Shown: positions 23,646-35,444, counted from the stretch's first letter. The stretch: 64,000 nucleotides of DNA from Letharia columbiana (GCF_014066305.1 NW_023501036.1:124001-188000), one strand, 5' to 3'. Notes: generated by a model from the letters alone, not told the origin. A program made the numbers and translations.

Positions 23646-24291
23646 GGTAGGTGATAATCCGCCAATCGAGTTGATTTTTTTAGGGCCATACTACTTGGAT
23701 CATCACGGAGTTAGGCGATTATGCTGCCGCAACGGGGTGGGGGAGACTCCGTCGGAATTTCGGCTGGGGGCGGGAGGAGGGGCGGGACCGCGGGGTGAGG
23801 ACTCTCCCAACCCCAACCCCGCCCGGAAGCTCGGATTTCCGGGGTGTTGATCTTCGGACCTAGAGGCGCTCCCAGCACGCTAAAGGCACCGTTGGTTAAG
23901 ACAGCAACGTCACTCGCCCGGTCGCCCCGCAGGACCCCGTGCTGTAGGGCGGGTGAGAAGTTTCGACACGGATCCGCGTTTGGATACATCACTACTCGTA
24001 CCACTACAACGTACCACCCCGTCTCACAAGCCTTTGAACCACTGCTCTTGTCGACTCGAATGATATTTCCTGCAATAACCATGAATACGATATGTGGCTA
24101 ATTTAAACATCCAGTGGAGATGAGTTCAGTGGCACAGCAATCACCGGTGCGGAGCGACTAAAATCAGTCGACATCCCCCAGAAAAAAGCTGAAATGCACT
24201 GCGACGCTCGACCGCCTCCTTCAAAATATATCTAAAATATTTCTAGAGCATTACTTCCCTAAATCTTAATCGACGCTGAGCAACAAGCGCA
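23646..24291. other. intergenic / possible N-terminal remains of the GMC gene
   Basis: A GC-rich stretch at 23740-23830 holds runs of G on the plus strand. No intact gene. The final 100 bp precede the F-box-like gene. Confidence 0.4.
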
Positions 24292-26327
24292 ATGGGTGAG
24301 TCACACTGCCTGGATAATAGGTGTGGTCCAGACGACACATCTCTCAGTCTCGGCTGCCTATCTGCAGAGAATGCTGACTTGCTCTCGCAGGTTATTCAGA
24401 AGTGAGCCTACCACGTACAAAGTCAGCGATACAACGAACAGAACACTGAATGTGCGGCGCTAGATATACTGCAAGCTATGTGGCATCAGCTTCAATACTG
24501 GTCGTGTCCGACGGCCGGATGAGCCGTATCATGCAGCATGGAGTGGGGGAGAGAACCAACTTCTAGGCGACGATGGTCATTATGAAAGTTTCGTGAGCAA
24601 AGATTATCTCGAAAACGAACGTTGTCCGGCCTCAGCAGGGTGTCAAGATGTTCCTAGATCACCCGCACCAGTGGATGAAACGCTGAGAGCCGATGAAGAG
24701 ACTGGTAAGAGTGATGTCAATTTTGATGATGACGACACAAGTGATGGTATTTATCTCCCGGAAAGCAAAGAAGAAGATGAAGCATTTGAGTATCAGTCGG
24801 ACGAGGAGGAGGTTGACGAGGATGAGAATGCGGAAAGGAGCGGGATCAGCGGTGTTTACTCGGAAGATAAGTCTATGGAGAACTACACAAGATCTTTCTT
24901 GGAGGAAGAGCCAAGGCGTAGCCTAGATGTTGGAGATCAGGCTACCATGCCACATGAAACCCTACGTCGGCCAGAAGACAGCCCTGAAGCTGAAAAAGAG
25001 CACCGGCAACCGAAAAGCCAAGGTTCCATCAAGGCTTCACCGCATGATGAAAACGCGGACGATCACAATGGAACTGAGAACATATACAAAAGCTGGAGCG
25101 AATGCGATAAGCTCGAGCATTTGGCCGGACCTGGCTGTGAGCATCGTGCTGGCTATTCCGGATTCGAGATCACCGCCGAAGAAATGGGAGGCTGTACTGT
25201 AGCGCAATGCCTTGTCCGCAAGAGACCGGATTGGCAGCCTGAACCGGACGATCTTGACTTCGAGCTGACCAGCGACTACTTTCTCTCCGGCCTCATCGGC
25301 GAAATGCCTTCGCGTGACACTTGTTATAGTGCCGACTATACGCCCCGTCGTCACGGCTGCGAGGATCTGTTTCCGGACACAGAGCTTCGCCATGATGTAA
25401 GTTATGACGTCTAGAGACGGATCATTTCTGCAACAAGTCGCTAACGTGCTGACACCTCTCGTTCAGGGGACTGAGTTTGACACGCCTATGCCTTTCCACC
25501 CGACCTGTTTCGAGGTATTTATGCGCGCTTCGCGGTTCCGTCTTGGTCGCGTCGATATTGATGGACTGGCTGGGTGGCGCATGCTCGAATCCAACTGGAA
25601 ACGTAGCGATGGGCCACCTCGTCATCCGGCCGTATGCAGAGGAAGGGATCAAGAATGGAACCATCGATCCGGTGACGCATGGATTGTCGCGAATCCAGTC
25701 CTCGTCCCATCGCTACGTTCTTTCCTGCAATCTTCGTGGTCTCCACCGTCTGCGAGCTATGCACAGACGCAACCAAGTCCAGATGATCCATTCCTGAAGC
25801 TACCGCGAGAGCTTTCGGACGCCGTTCTCGGTCTCCTCAGCCCGCTTGACAGAGCCAGTCTGAGATTAGCGTCATGTGCGACATACTTACCGCTTTCGCA
25901 TTGGAGAAATTTTCTCAAGGAAGACATGCCCTGGCTCTGGGAGCTCTGGGATGATGTCGAGCCTTATTTCTGGGCTACAATGTCACTACCTGCTTTGTTC
26001 GCGGAGAAGAAGAGAAGAGACGAATTAGAAGGGTACATCTCCGAGGAGGTCAACATCGTTCAAGAAGAGATTGCAGAGATAGGGGAGTCCTGGAGCCGCG
26101 ATCAGCCTTGGCCCGAGACGTCCTACGCGACGCTGCAGTCAGCAGCAAAGGAGCCGCCGATAACGCTTCCAGCGGAGAATCCGAATTGGTGTCGGGTCTA
26201 CTATGAGATCATGACGCACGCGGACGAGCTTCATGGCCTGCGGAATCGGCAACGGATATGGACCGACGTTGAGGAGATTCTGAGGCGCATTCAAAAGTAT
26301 CGTGACGAAGGTAGGATCCCAAACTAG
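24292..26327 (+). CDS. F-box-like protein with acidic N-terminal region and micro-exons
   Basis: Four exons are proposed: 24292-24295 (4 nt), 24391-24401 (11 nt), 24464-25396 and 25467-26327. All junctions are GT-AG, and together they encode 602 residues. The tiny exons supply MGYSE, leading into IYCKLCGISFNTGRVRRPDE, a C-x2-C motif at the N-terminus. Residues about 80-130 are very acidic (DDDDTSDG, EEEVDEDENAE). GPGCEHRAGYSGFEITAEEM and TPMPFHPTCFEVF are conserved-looking Cys/His segments seen in a fungal family of such proteins. An F-box-like helix pair follows: DDPFLKLPRELSDAVLGLLS with RASLRLASCATYLPLS. The likely role is substrate recognition in an SCF-type ubiquitin ligase. The domain assignment is good; the target is unknown. 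The micro-exons need transcript support. Confidence 0.82.
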
Positions 26328-27238
26328 ACGGAAGGAGAATCTACCATGACTCTCGCAACACATTATCAAATTCAAACTTTTGTTGATTGTTGGATTTCTC
26401 CACTATGACTGAGGCTCCTCCGCGACCGGTGTACCTGTGGAAGCTACGGGGCGAAACACAGTGACAGAAGTGTGTGGGATTTTTTCACAACGCGCTCCAA
26501 GATTTCTCAAAGCTTTCTATGGCGCTGCGTAAGCGAATCAACGTTATTCAGCGCACCTGAGGTTTCGGGACCATCTCAGCGCTATTTACTCAGGCCAGCC
26601 AGCTTTGATTGAACTCTAGCAGAAAGGAGACTGGAAAATGGAACGGAGAACCCAGGCTTCTAGACGCTGGATGAAGTTTGTGTGTTTTCGGACACACAAT
26701 GGAGCCGGCACTACAGACTGATACTGACAGGAAAGTGGCGACCGAAGTGGGCCCGATACCCAGAAGCTGATAAGACACGTGCGCTCACATAATATGGCCA
26801 TCTTATCATGCTCCCCAGATATACAGATAGCAGGGACGATTCTGGTTCATTCTATTGGTAAATGGGATGCGATTTCAGACTAGAGTTGGGGGAAAGGGGG
26901 GGGAAAGCATTCTACCACTCGGCCGCAATGGGAACTCGCTCACGCTGAAGACCAACCAGGCAATTCCCAGACACAGTCCGCATGGAACGGTCCGTAAATT
27001 TTGCCATTGTAGATGAGCTCGAGTTTCGTGTAGGCCGAGTAGTACTTTATCTTCAACCTCGAAGGCGACTTTGTAGTATGAGCGCCCGTCAGCGCCGGTT
27101 ACTCTGGGGAACGTTGCAAGCGGAGATCAGGGTGAGGTCCGCTCTGACGTCCACCAGTCGGGCCACACCGTCTGTTGCAGATGAGCATCACTCATGAGAC
27201 CTAACGACCAGTTCACTCCTATTCAAACCTCTTGACAA
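26328..27238. other. intergenic region, nothing recognised
   Basis: Only short ORFs without motif. A G-rich run lies near 26886-26906. Confidence 0.5.
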
Positions 27239-28625
27239 TTGACACGTTTGCAATGGGGAAAATTTTCGCGCGCTTTGAAGCGGGCGCGCAGCCCCATGGC
27301 CATCCCAGCATCTTCGGCATTGCAACCCCTTTCCTTGACTCCGGGATACCAAATTTTGCCCGGAAGAGAGGAGCGCACTGGAAAACGTCTCAAAGCTCCA
27401 CCAGCGAAGGCCATGACAACGAAGGAGCATGTGCTCAGCCAACAATTGCAGGAGGACGGAATTGAGGATTTGTGAACCTCGTGCGTATTACAAAGGAAAG
27501 TTTTCGCGGGAAGAGGACGCGATGCAAAATCCGCTCCATGATCCGAGCACCAGGCGAGAGGCATCAAAGAAGAAAGACAGGGATATGCTCGGGCTCTCAA
27601 ACGGCTTTAGAGGCACGCTAGTCGAAAAGGACAAGGAGATTGAGGAATTGTGAGGGTGTTACAATAGACTTCTTTATGCCTGTGAAAGCCAGGAAAAGGA
27701 AGGCAAAATGCTCCAGCAGAATGCTGTTTCAGAGGCGAGGGAATTGCGGGAGAAAATGACGACAGCTGAGCAAGAACTGGAAGTCTGTAGGGACGATTTG
27801 TTCAGACTGCAGCCCGTATGTCGGATATCTGACGGGAGCATCATCGGCGCCTTTGAGTCGCTCAGCGAACAGCTCATCAACTGGATCGACAGCGAGACCC
27901 CCGCTTTCGAAAAGGCCAACCCAGACGCCCATGAATCTTTCCTTATCTCCGGCAGGCAAAAACTCAGACGTCGCAAGTTTCTTACAAATGCTTCCATCAG
28001 CCGGCGAATACCTGTGCAGACACAAGATCAATCGCTACTTGTGAGAACATGTGTTTGACTCAAACATCTACCCCTTGGGACTTTCGGCGGATTATACGGG
28101 CATGCTGCTGACTATCAAGCACGGGATGGCGGTTTCAAGCCACCAAGTAGTTTGAGAGCACGCCTCCCAGACCCTCTCGCCATTGTGCTGTGTCTAATTA
28201 TATCAGATTCCCAGACGGTCTATATCTGGCGCACGGAGACTCTGAGCGCTCTTGCGACGACTCAAGAATGCACAGACCTTAAAGAAGTACAGATTATTCA
28301 ATGCACGCCAGCCCTTTTCGAGAACCTGTCGGTATCCTTCCCTGATTTCCTCGGACGAGAAGAGGTCCTGAACAGAATCCACGACCGAGTCACAGTGCCA
28401 GCAGCGATCATCGTCTCAGAGCTCCATGGATCAGCTTTAGTGTATAGACTCGACATCCAGCGTTTCACCAAAGACGACCTTGAGACAGTCATTGTGATCG
28501 ATGTGGAGACAGAAAAGACTCTGAGGCCTGGTAGCGCGATTGTCTCGGATAGAGGCACAGTCATTGGAGATTTTGTCTTGTCTCTGGAGCCAAGTCTTCA
28601 TCGTGTGAGTGAGGTGGGGGGGTGA
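27239..28625 (+). pseudogene. decayed coiled-coil gene of unknown function
   Basis: Successive plus-strand frames carry one ancestral protein. EEHVLSQQLQ-like coiled coil (27420-27475) ends in TGA. KKKDRDMLGLSNGFRGTLVE and KDKEIEEL end in TGA at 27651-27653. VSEARELREKMTTAEQELEV and CRDDLFRLQP then lead to IIGAFESLSEQLINWIDSET. After a frameshift near 27945 come GKNSDVASFLQMLPSAGEYL and INRYL, a TGA, then EHVFDSNIYPLGL. The final part, from 28152, contains TVYIWRTETLSAL and TEKTLRPGSAIVSDRGTVIG. The layout recalls an unnamed fungal family with an N-terminal coiled coil and a conserved C-terminal half. At least three stops are TGA codons and at least three frame changes exist, so it is not translatable. 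Confidence 0.75.
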
Positions 28626-29340
28626 CATCCACCTGCGCCCAGAAAGATGGCCAGTGAGAATTGATAGGAAGGCGCCTGTTTGTCTTTGATGACATCTAAG
28701 TCATCATAGGCGTTGATTTTGATTCATGTGGCATTAGTCTTCAGAGAGAATGTGGATTTGCAATTCAGACTGGGACTCGTGTGGAAAAGATGCTGTGTAC
28801 TTAGAAACGAAGTGATAGAAGGATTTAAAGATTGAGAAAGAAGGGTTCACTCCTGAAGAACCTGGCAGAAGCTAAGCGCATTGTCTAAGGTAGGTCGAGA
28901 TCTTGGCGCAAAAGCCTTGGCGTTCATGACTTGGAGGTTAGACCCTAAGAAGCCATTATCCCGATGTCAAGCGTACCTTAGTGCCGTTGCATAAAAGCAC
29001 AAAAAAGTCAATCTACAACCCAATCTCGCCAATCTCATTCATGCAAGCTAGTCTCAATCGAGACGTGCCAAGACAAGCCAAGATACGCCAAGGATGTCAA
29101 AAAGGGGATGGTGTCGCAATCCCGGCGTCATTATTCCATCATCATTCCCCAAATTGAGCTACTCAGCACGTGAGAAGAGAAATGTACAAGGGGGCAAAAT
29201 ATGGCAAAGTACAAGTTCACCATGTCCTTGACTTCCCGCCCCCCACAACTTCTTGACCCATTCAATACAGAGCTGCTGCTGCTCACGGCCAACGCCCAGT
29301 CGCTCGTCAATCCCCAGCAGAATATTCTACAATTGTGACC
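28626..29340. other. intergenic region, presumed promoter of the FAD oxidoreductase
   Basis: No gene supported. A short AGACAAGCCAAGATACGCCA-type direct repetition lies near 29070-29090. The ATG at 29341 follows. Confidence 0.5.
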
Positions 29341-31080
29341 ATGTCTTCTGAAGGACTCCTGAGTAATGACAAAAATGGCACGAGCAAGAAGAAGGTTGTC
29401 ATCGTCGGCGGGGGTGCTGCAGGAATGGTGAGAATTCTCCGAAGCTTCCCACCGCCATCGGGTACTGACTGACACGGCCTCCAGTCCTGCGCTGCCACCC
29501 TCGCCCAGCACCCAAACAAATACAAAGTCACCATCATCGAACGTATGTCCGTAGTCGGCGGTCAGGCGACATCCATACCCATCGACAAGGAGAAATATGG
29601 GACATCATGGATGAACGATGGCGTCCAGGGAGGCTCCCCGGCCTTCAAGCATACCTTCAACTTCTTCAAGAGATATGGCCATGAGCCCGAAGATGTCAAG
29701 CTACAGGTCGCTTTCGGCAAAGGCAAGGACGGCTTCTGGACGAATTGCTTCCCAAGCAATCTGGTGGACCAATTCTCAGGCGACATCAAAAAGTTCGGCA
29801 AGGTCCTGAAGCTGATCAAGTGGACGATGCCGGTTTTGGGCATCGTGCCCATCAGGATCATGCTGCGCATGTTCTTTTTCAACAAGGACTTTGGTGACAA
29901 GATGGTCTTTCCCCTCATTGCACTTTTCCTTGGAACCGGTACATTCGGTCCTCTCGACTCCCTCACAGAATGCAGCTGACAGTGGACAGGAAACCAAACG
30001 GCGAACGTCTCCTGCGCAATTCTCGAACGTCTTTTTGATGATCCCAACATGAAGCTCTGGGACTACGACTCAGAAACTCTCCTTCCCAACCTGCCTCTCA
30101 TGGTCACCTTTCCGCATCTGGAAAAGTTCTATGGCGAGTGGGCTGCCGATTTGAAATCGCAAGGCGTGGATATACGTACAAACACCGATGTCACAGAGAT
30201 AGTATCCCGCTCAAAAAAGGGCGTCGTGCTCAAGACTGCGCCATTCGATCCCGAACAGGGCAAGACAGATTCGGGTCAGAGAGCTGGCGGCCACACAGGT
30301 CCAGAATCTACAACGGAGACTTTCGACAACCTAGTCATGTGCGTCCTCGCCGATGACGCTAAAAAGCTTCTCGGCAAGACCGCCACCTGGCGCGAGAAAT
30401 TCGTTCTAGGTGGCGCTCACTTCTTCGACGACATCACCATCACCCACTCCGACTCCAAATACTTCAAAGAGAATTACGAGACACACTTCAATCCCGAGCT
30501 CTGCGCGAAACCCAAGAACAAACAACAGGAAGACCAGATCGCCTTCGCTAAGAACGAGCAAAAAGGACAAGATGGAGAGCCATCGGGGTACAGACCGATG
30601 TACTACACTCATTCTTACCCCGAAGATATGAAAAAGATCGAGATGGCCTTCGACTGCACAAACTACCAGCACCAATTCCGCATGGATCATGATGCAGATA
30701 AAGCACCCATCCCCTACGACAATCACGTCTTCCAATCTATCTTCCTCGACAAAACCCACTCTGATCTCTGGACGATTGACCAAATCGACGAATCCAAGAT
30801 CATTGAGCGCAAATGGTGGCACCAGCTCGGTCACCGCTGGCAGCACTACGTCAGGGTCGTGCCAGGCATGATGTTCATTAACGGCAAAAACAATACGTTC
30901 TTTGCGGGCAGTTGGACGCTGGTGAACATGCACGAAATGGCGTGTGTAAGTGGTATTGCAGCGGCGTACAGACTGGGGGCGGAGTATGAGAAGTTTGATG
31001 ATTTCGCAGAGGATTTGTTTAAGAAATATCTCTGGATTAGTCACGGGGTAAGGTATAAGGGGGGAAAGAAGGTGCAGTAA
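29341..31080 (+). CDS. FAD-dependent oxidoreductase (Rossmann-type, amine-oxidase-like)
   Basis: Exons 29341-29427, 29485-29938 and 29990-31080 join in frame to 543 residues. The N-terminus has KKKVVIVGGGAAGM, the dinucleotide-binding beta-alpha-beta motif GxGxxG, continued after the first intron by SCAATLAQ and YKVTIIERMSVVGGQA, with the acidic residue that binds the FAD ribose. Near the C-terminus, NNTFFAGSWTLVNMHEMAC resembles the second FAD-contact segment of flavin amine-oxidase-like proteins. The middle (WREKFVLGGAHFFDDITITH, YRPMYYTHSYPEDMKKIEMA) is conserved-looking but not diagnostic of a substrate. No signal peptide; probably cytosolic. The unspliced frame ends after FGPLDSLTECS, so the 51-nt second intron is required. 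It probably oxidises a small molecule. No operon-like neighbours. Confidence 0.87.
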
Positions 31081-31717
31081 CTGGTTGTGAGTATCAACCT
31101 TGGATGTGTGTCATTACTGCTCGGCGTTCGAGAGTCACATTCTACGTGGAAGGTCTTTCCGATTTCCCCCATATACCAACCTATCCAAGTCTTTTAGATC
31201 TATCACTGTGGATTTAATATTGACTCGGGCTGCTTTGCGGCCGCCAAGTTCCTTCCAAGCGGTGGTCGTTGACGATGCGCAACCTTTCCAGACTCGGGAA
31301 TGTCACCATCTCACAGTCTGATGCGCATTCAGCCTACTATATGTATTCTAACAGTGCAAAATCCCTGCCATGAGACGACATTCCGCAGCTGACCGCTGGC
31401 GTACGACAGACACATGCTTCTGGCATTTCGCCGATTATCAGCACCATTTCAGACATCAGTCGTGCCATAAGCGCAATTCCGGGAGCGATGAGGGAAGCCT
31501 GACGGGGGCTACAGTCCCAAATTTAGCTGCCCCGCGTACCTGAAGCTTGGTCGCAGAGGAGGTACACAAGGCCATCCCTAGCACCTTTACGATATCTTTC
31601 GATTGTAAGTATTGACGCTCAGCATCAGCCCGATTATTTCGCTAAAAAGTGTTCGAGTTCCTTGATACATACTTGAGTCTTGCCTGTATTGCCTCCCTGC
31701 GGCTCATAGTTGCTCAG
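31081..31717. other. intergenic region between convergent genes
   Basis: Probable 3' regions of the FAD oxidoreductase and of the minus-strand F-box/2EXR-like gene. Nothing else seen. Confidence 0.5.
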
Positions 31718-32644
31718 CTAATCTCCTCCCTTCATTACCCCAACGGCTCCAGCCTTAAGATTCTCCCCGCGGTATTTTCGCGGCTGAAACGCCAGCTCAA
31801 AAGCAAAGCACAACTTCATATCCGGCCCCGCAGTCGTCTCCGTGTACTGATCGAACACATCACTGACGACACAGGGCCCCCAGCACTGCTCCAACTCCAC
31901 GCGCAGTCCTTCGACCATCTCGGCCACCGCAGTCGTGTTTGCAACCCAACCGTCACGTTGCCACCACTCCAACCCCACCGTGACGGTCCGGAATCCGACG
32001 CACTCCTTCAGGGTCTGGAAGAAGCGTGTGGCCGTGAAGAGATGGAAGTTCTCGTCGAAATCTCTGAACGTGACGAGCAAGTCGTTTCGTTCAATCTCGG
32101 TTCCTGTGAAGTGGTCGACCGAGGCTTCGCATCTCGGATCCATGGTTGCGGGACGATAGACCGTCGGAGGGCGCCTCACCTTCCCATCGTCCATGCTAAC
32201 CGGGTTCATATCAGCCCCCCACGCGCTTCTTCCGTAAAACTCCACCTCATCCTCGATCATACCGACGGACTCCCCCTCCAGCGGTGCCCCCGTGTCAATC
32301 ACGAACTCCACATTCGTCATCTTCTCCGTGGCTCCCTTCGGCGGCGGACGGGAGAGGCGATCGTGTCCGTCGAAGCGGATGAGGTAGGCGAAAATGGTCG
32401 CGTTGGAGAAGAGGCGGGCGCGGGCTTCGGCGCCGAGGGCCTTTGAGACGTGGAGGATCGCGAGGTCGGCGGATACGGTGGGGTTGACGCCGTCGGGCGA
32501 GGCGTGGCCGTCGTTGTGGTGGGAGGTCCAGAAGACGACGTAGCTGCCGTCGAGGACGTGGTCGTAGATTTGGTCTCGGAGTTCGGGCGGGAGGGAGGAG
32601 AGGGTTCCGATTGGGTTGGTGCTGCCGGTCGGGGTGATTGACAT
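31718..32644 (-). CDS. F-box/2EXR-like protein
   Basis: Single exon, 308 residues. The N-terminus contains IGTLSSLPPELRDQIYDHVL, the 'L-P-x-E-L/I-R-x-x-I-Y/W' pattern that opens fungal F-box-like and 2EXR domains. It is followed by LAILHVSKALGAEARARLFS, the typical 'S-K-x-I-x-x-E-A' helix that comes next in this family. The rest, including VEFVIDTG, FRDFDENFHLFTATRFFQTL and KECVGFRTVTVGLEW, resembles the leucine-poor C-terminal part of the same family. The start at 32644 is chosen over the upstream in-frame start at 32707 because it sits just before the domain (MSITPTGSTNPIG). Function is unknown; an SCF-linked role is possible for true F-boxes but unproven for 2EXR proteins. Confidence 0.8.
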   Translation of the reverse strand: MSITPTGSTNPIGTLSSLPPELRDQIYDHVLDGSYVVFWTSHHNDGHASPDGVNPTVSADLAILHVSKALGAEARARLFSNATIFAYLIRFDGHDRLSRPPPKGATEKMTNVEFVIDTGAPLEGESVGMIEDEVEFYGRSAWGADMNPVSMDDGKVRRPPTVYRPATMDPRCEASVDHFTGTEIERNDLLVTFRDFDENFHLFTATRFFQTLKECVGFRTVTVGLEWWQRDGWVANTTAVAEMVEGLRVELEQCWGPCVVSDVFDQYTETTAGPDMKLCFAFELAFQPRKYRGENLKAGAVGVMKGGD

Positions 32645-33697
32645 GGTGTCTGATTTAGGGTAGATATCAGTTGGGATTTTTTTTCGGGTGGGGGAACGTG
32701 ATCGCACGGTTTGCTGTGAGATGGTTGTTAGGAGATCGGTTGAATGATGGTGGGAGTGTGGAGATTGTGGGTTTTATGAATGGTGTTGGATCGAGTCGAG
32801 GAGTGTTGACTGTAGTGCACAAAGAGCGGAGACTCATTTTGTCTACAGAGAGCATCGTGTCAACAAAGCCTCATCATCTCACGTCTTCGAGCAGAACCAG
32901 ACTCCTATCACCTATTTCGGCTCAACTGCTAAGCACGAATACATCCATCCGCATCCATCTCAGGCGTTGACGTGTGCGCTTGGCAGTTAGGTGTGGCAGA
33001 TGGATGGGCGGGTGATGGAGGACGAGTAGAGATGGGTTGGATATGGTGTGGTGGTGATGGTGTCATGTCGTTCTGAGGGAGTCTGGGTGGCAAGGATGGG
33101 TGTGATGTGGTGTGCGGCGGGTTGGGAATCCTGAAGCTCATGCTCGAGGCTTTGTGTGCGTGAGACAGCTCTTTCCATTGCGCGGGAGCCGCGGCTGTAG
33201 TCGGAGGGAGTATCGGGGGCCGCGCACCGTATACTCGCGGCGAAAGATCTTTGTCTCGGATCTCGTGTGAGGAATCGAACCGTTTTTGGCTGCGTGAGGA
33301 CTGAGGCTCGGGTCATTGCGGACAAGTTGCTTGGGATCGGTGCTGAAGTGTGACTGTCTGTGTTTCACGGGCTCGGAAGTATTATCGTTGGAAAGATGGT
33401 GTAATGAAAACTGGGTGTCATTCACGGACGGAGAAAGGCGGGGATGTGGGATCGGTGGTTAGAGCTTTTGGGTGATCAGTTTCGTCAAGCGCGACAAGAG
33501 ATGGAAAGTAATCTTGAATACTGCAATTCCCTCTGCGGCGGCTCATGATTGGGGACCTGCAGCTCAAGCCATCCTTATCCTTTACTGCCCTCGACGAAAA
33601 CGAATCCGAGCCCAACATGTGCTGATATACCACAAAGAGGGATCTGGTGTGTGCAGCATCCATAAAAGAAACAGTACGACTCATGAGATCGTTGGCT
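32645..33697. other. intergenic region, nothing recognised
   Basis: Overlapping low-complexity ORFs on both strands (Pro/Thr/His-rich) lack family signal. Divergent or spacer DNA between the F-box/2EXR gene and the RING-like gene. Confidence 0.5.
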
Positions 33698-34810
33698 CTA
33701 GCGGTAAAAGCACGCCAGACCCAGAGCGATTTCCAGACCGAGTGCGGCACAGAACCAAGCCAGTGAGGCTTTCGCTTTCAGCGACTTCATGGTCTCCCCG
33801 GATTCCGTCACAGCCTTCTCCATGGCCTCTTTCGATTCTTGTTTGGCACCCTCCAATTCCCTCCGAGCCTGCTCCTTGGCCTCAGTTACTTCGTTCTTGG
33901 CACACTCCAATTGCTTCTTGAGATCTTGGCCTTCCTTCTCGGCCTCTCCTAGTTGTTCTTGAGCCTTTCCCTTAACCTCTGCCAACTCTTTTGTGACACC
34001 CTCTAACGCCTTTTTAAACCTCCTCCTTTCCTTCTTGACTTCCTGCACTTCCTCTTTGATTTCGTGTAATGCCTCCTCCGCGTCCTGTAGCTCCTCCTCG
34101 ACCACCTGCAGTTCCTCCTTGACATCCTTCAACTTTCTCTCAGCCTCGGACCTAGCCAGCTCTTGCCGCCGCGCCAACGATACCCGCGACTCTTCCAGCC
34201 CCCGCTCGAGCTCTTCTCGTTCCCGAACATAATCCTGCATCCGTGCCTCCTCATCCGCAGAAAGATTCAGGTCTTCCAACGCCGTCGGCTGCGCCTGCTC
34301 ACAGAACTGTTTCAAGAACTCTTCGTACAAGAACATGACACGATGCATATGCTTGCCCGCCACAGTGCCGGTCAACCCTTCCCGCTCCAGTCCATTCAGC
34401 AACACATCGAGGGCGTTCTTCTTGGAAAATGTCGCCGGATCGCCGCCGAACATCATCAAGAGGCGCAAGAGCGGAACGGCCGCCTTCCAGCTTTGACCAC
34501 TGGGGTTTCTGTCGAAGGACGTCGGCATGACCTGCGCGCGGCAGAGAGGGCAGCGGTTGGTGAAGTCGGATGTGAAGACGAGGTGGGCCAGACATTGGAT
34601 ATCGAAGATGTGGCCGCATTCGAGCTGTACGGGACTGTTGACTGTGTCTCCGAACTTCCACGCGTTGTTGTCGAATGGTTCTAAGCAGATGACGCAAAGT
34701 TGATAATGGGTTGGGATTTTCTTGATTTTGATGTTGGAGACGGTGAGGAGGAAGTCGAGTTGGGCTGTGGTCTTTTGAAGTTCGGATATGGTGTTTGAAG
34801 AGATCGGCAT
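33698..34810 (-). CDS. RING-like zinc-finger, coiled-coil protein with C-terminal membrane tail
   Basis: Single exon, 370 residues. It starts MPISSNTISELQKTTAQLDF, then has the zinc motif CVICLEPF (about 38), LECGHIFDIQCLAHLVF and NRCPLCRAQ. The final Cys-Pro-x-Cys pair is canonical. In the C-x-H-x2-[H/C]-x2-C segment the fifth zinc position is Asp (CGH-IF-D-IQ-C) rather than His or Cys. From about residue 190 to 340 a long Glu/Lys/Ala-rich coiled coil follows (KDVKEELQVVEEELQDAEEA and similar). The last 22 residues, ASLAWFCAALGLEIALGLAC followed by FY, form a predicted tail anchor. The likely role is an E3 ubiquitin ligase or scaffold on a membrane. The paralogue at 35445-36389 lies on the same strand 0.6 kb upstream. 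Confidence 0.83.
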   Translation of the reverse strand: MPISSNTISELQKTTAQLDFLLTVSNIKIKKIPTHYQLCVICLEPFDNNAWKFGDTVNSPVQLECGHIFDIQCLAHLVFTSDFTNRCPLCRAQVMPTSFDRNPSGQSWKAAVPLLRLLMMFGGDPATFSKKNALDVLLNGLEREGLTGTVAGKHMHRVMFLYEEFLKQFCEQAQPTALEDLNLSADEEARMQDYVREREELERGLEESRVSLARRQELARSEAERKLKDVKEELQVVEEELQDAEEALHEIKEEVQEVKKERRRFKKALEGVTKELAEVKGKAQEQLGEAEKEGQDLKKQLECAKNEVTEAKEQARRELEGAKQESKEAMEKAVTESGETMKSLKAKASLAWFCAALGLEIALGLACFYR

Positions 34811-35444
34811 GGTGATTTTTTCTTGCTTTTAAGAGGGAGGAAGAGCTGAGTGGAGCGCTCTAGTATTCCAGGTGTGATGAGGTTGGCAGCCTTTGGTGGT
34901 TGAAAGCTTTTGATGATCCCTGAAATAGAAGTAAGATGTGGTATTTCAAGGCAGATACATCAGTGTGTTGACAGCAAGAGAGTTGGCTAGTCGTACAGTA
35001 GAGCGGCCAGGACCGGTGTTGAGGACAATGAAATTCATCGTATACAGCTGGGTGTTCTAGTATTGTTTGGGTAGAGGTTAGGGTGGAATCAATCTCACCA
35101 CCGTACACTTTTGCGTACCTGGTCTCAAAGGTTGCACAGGATGCGCTGTCACTGTCGCCAGACACCGTGTCAACATACGGACAACCGCAACATGATACGG
35201 AACAGAATGGAATAATTTTCACCTATCGCGGTGATTACCCTAAAACGGCTATTGTTAATTCGGAAAGGAATTGATCCATCGACGTCACCATGCCATTTTC
35301 AACATCAAACAAATAGATTGACTACAGGCATTTCAAGACTTTCCCTCATTAGACTCAAACTAGGTATGCTTGAAGATCGAGACCTTTTTTGAAGAACTAC
35401 AAGACAAAGAGGACTTCCCCCCAGAGCCTTCGCGCTGCCGAATT
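34811..35444. other. spacer between paralogous RING-like genes
   Basis: Holds the promoter of the 370-residue RING-like gene and the 3' region of its paralogue. No separate gene seen. Confidence 0.5.

Noticed and set aside
30406..31044. 212-codon minus-strand ORF
   Set aside because: Shadow of the FAD oxidoreductase; no motif and a Val/Leu/Phe-rich antisense composition.
2030..31080. P450, FAD oxidoreductase, MDR and GMC relics as one cluster with the PKS
   Set aside because: They lie 25-54 kb from the PKS with unrelated genes and two AT-rich blocks between; no shared regulatory signal was seen.
31649..32446. 265-codon plus-strand ORF
   Set aside because: Antisense shadow of the F-box/2EXR-like gene at 31718-32644, which has the family motif.
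33260..33290. Possible tRNA B-box (GGTTCGATTCC on the minus strand)
   Set aside because: The flanking bases do not form a T-arm stem and no cloverleaf could be drawn.
34163..34684. 173-codon plus-strand ORF
   Set aside because: Antisense shadow of the RING-like, coiled-coil gene.
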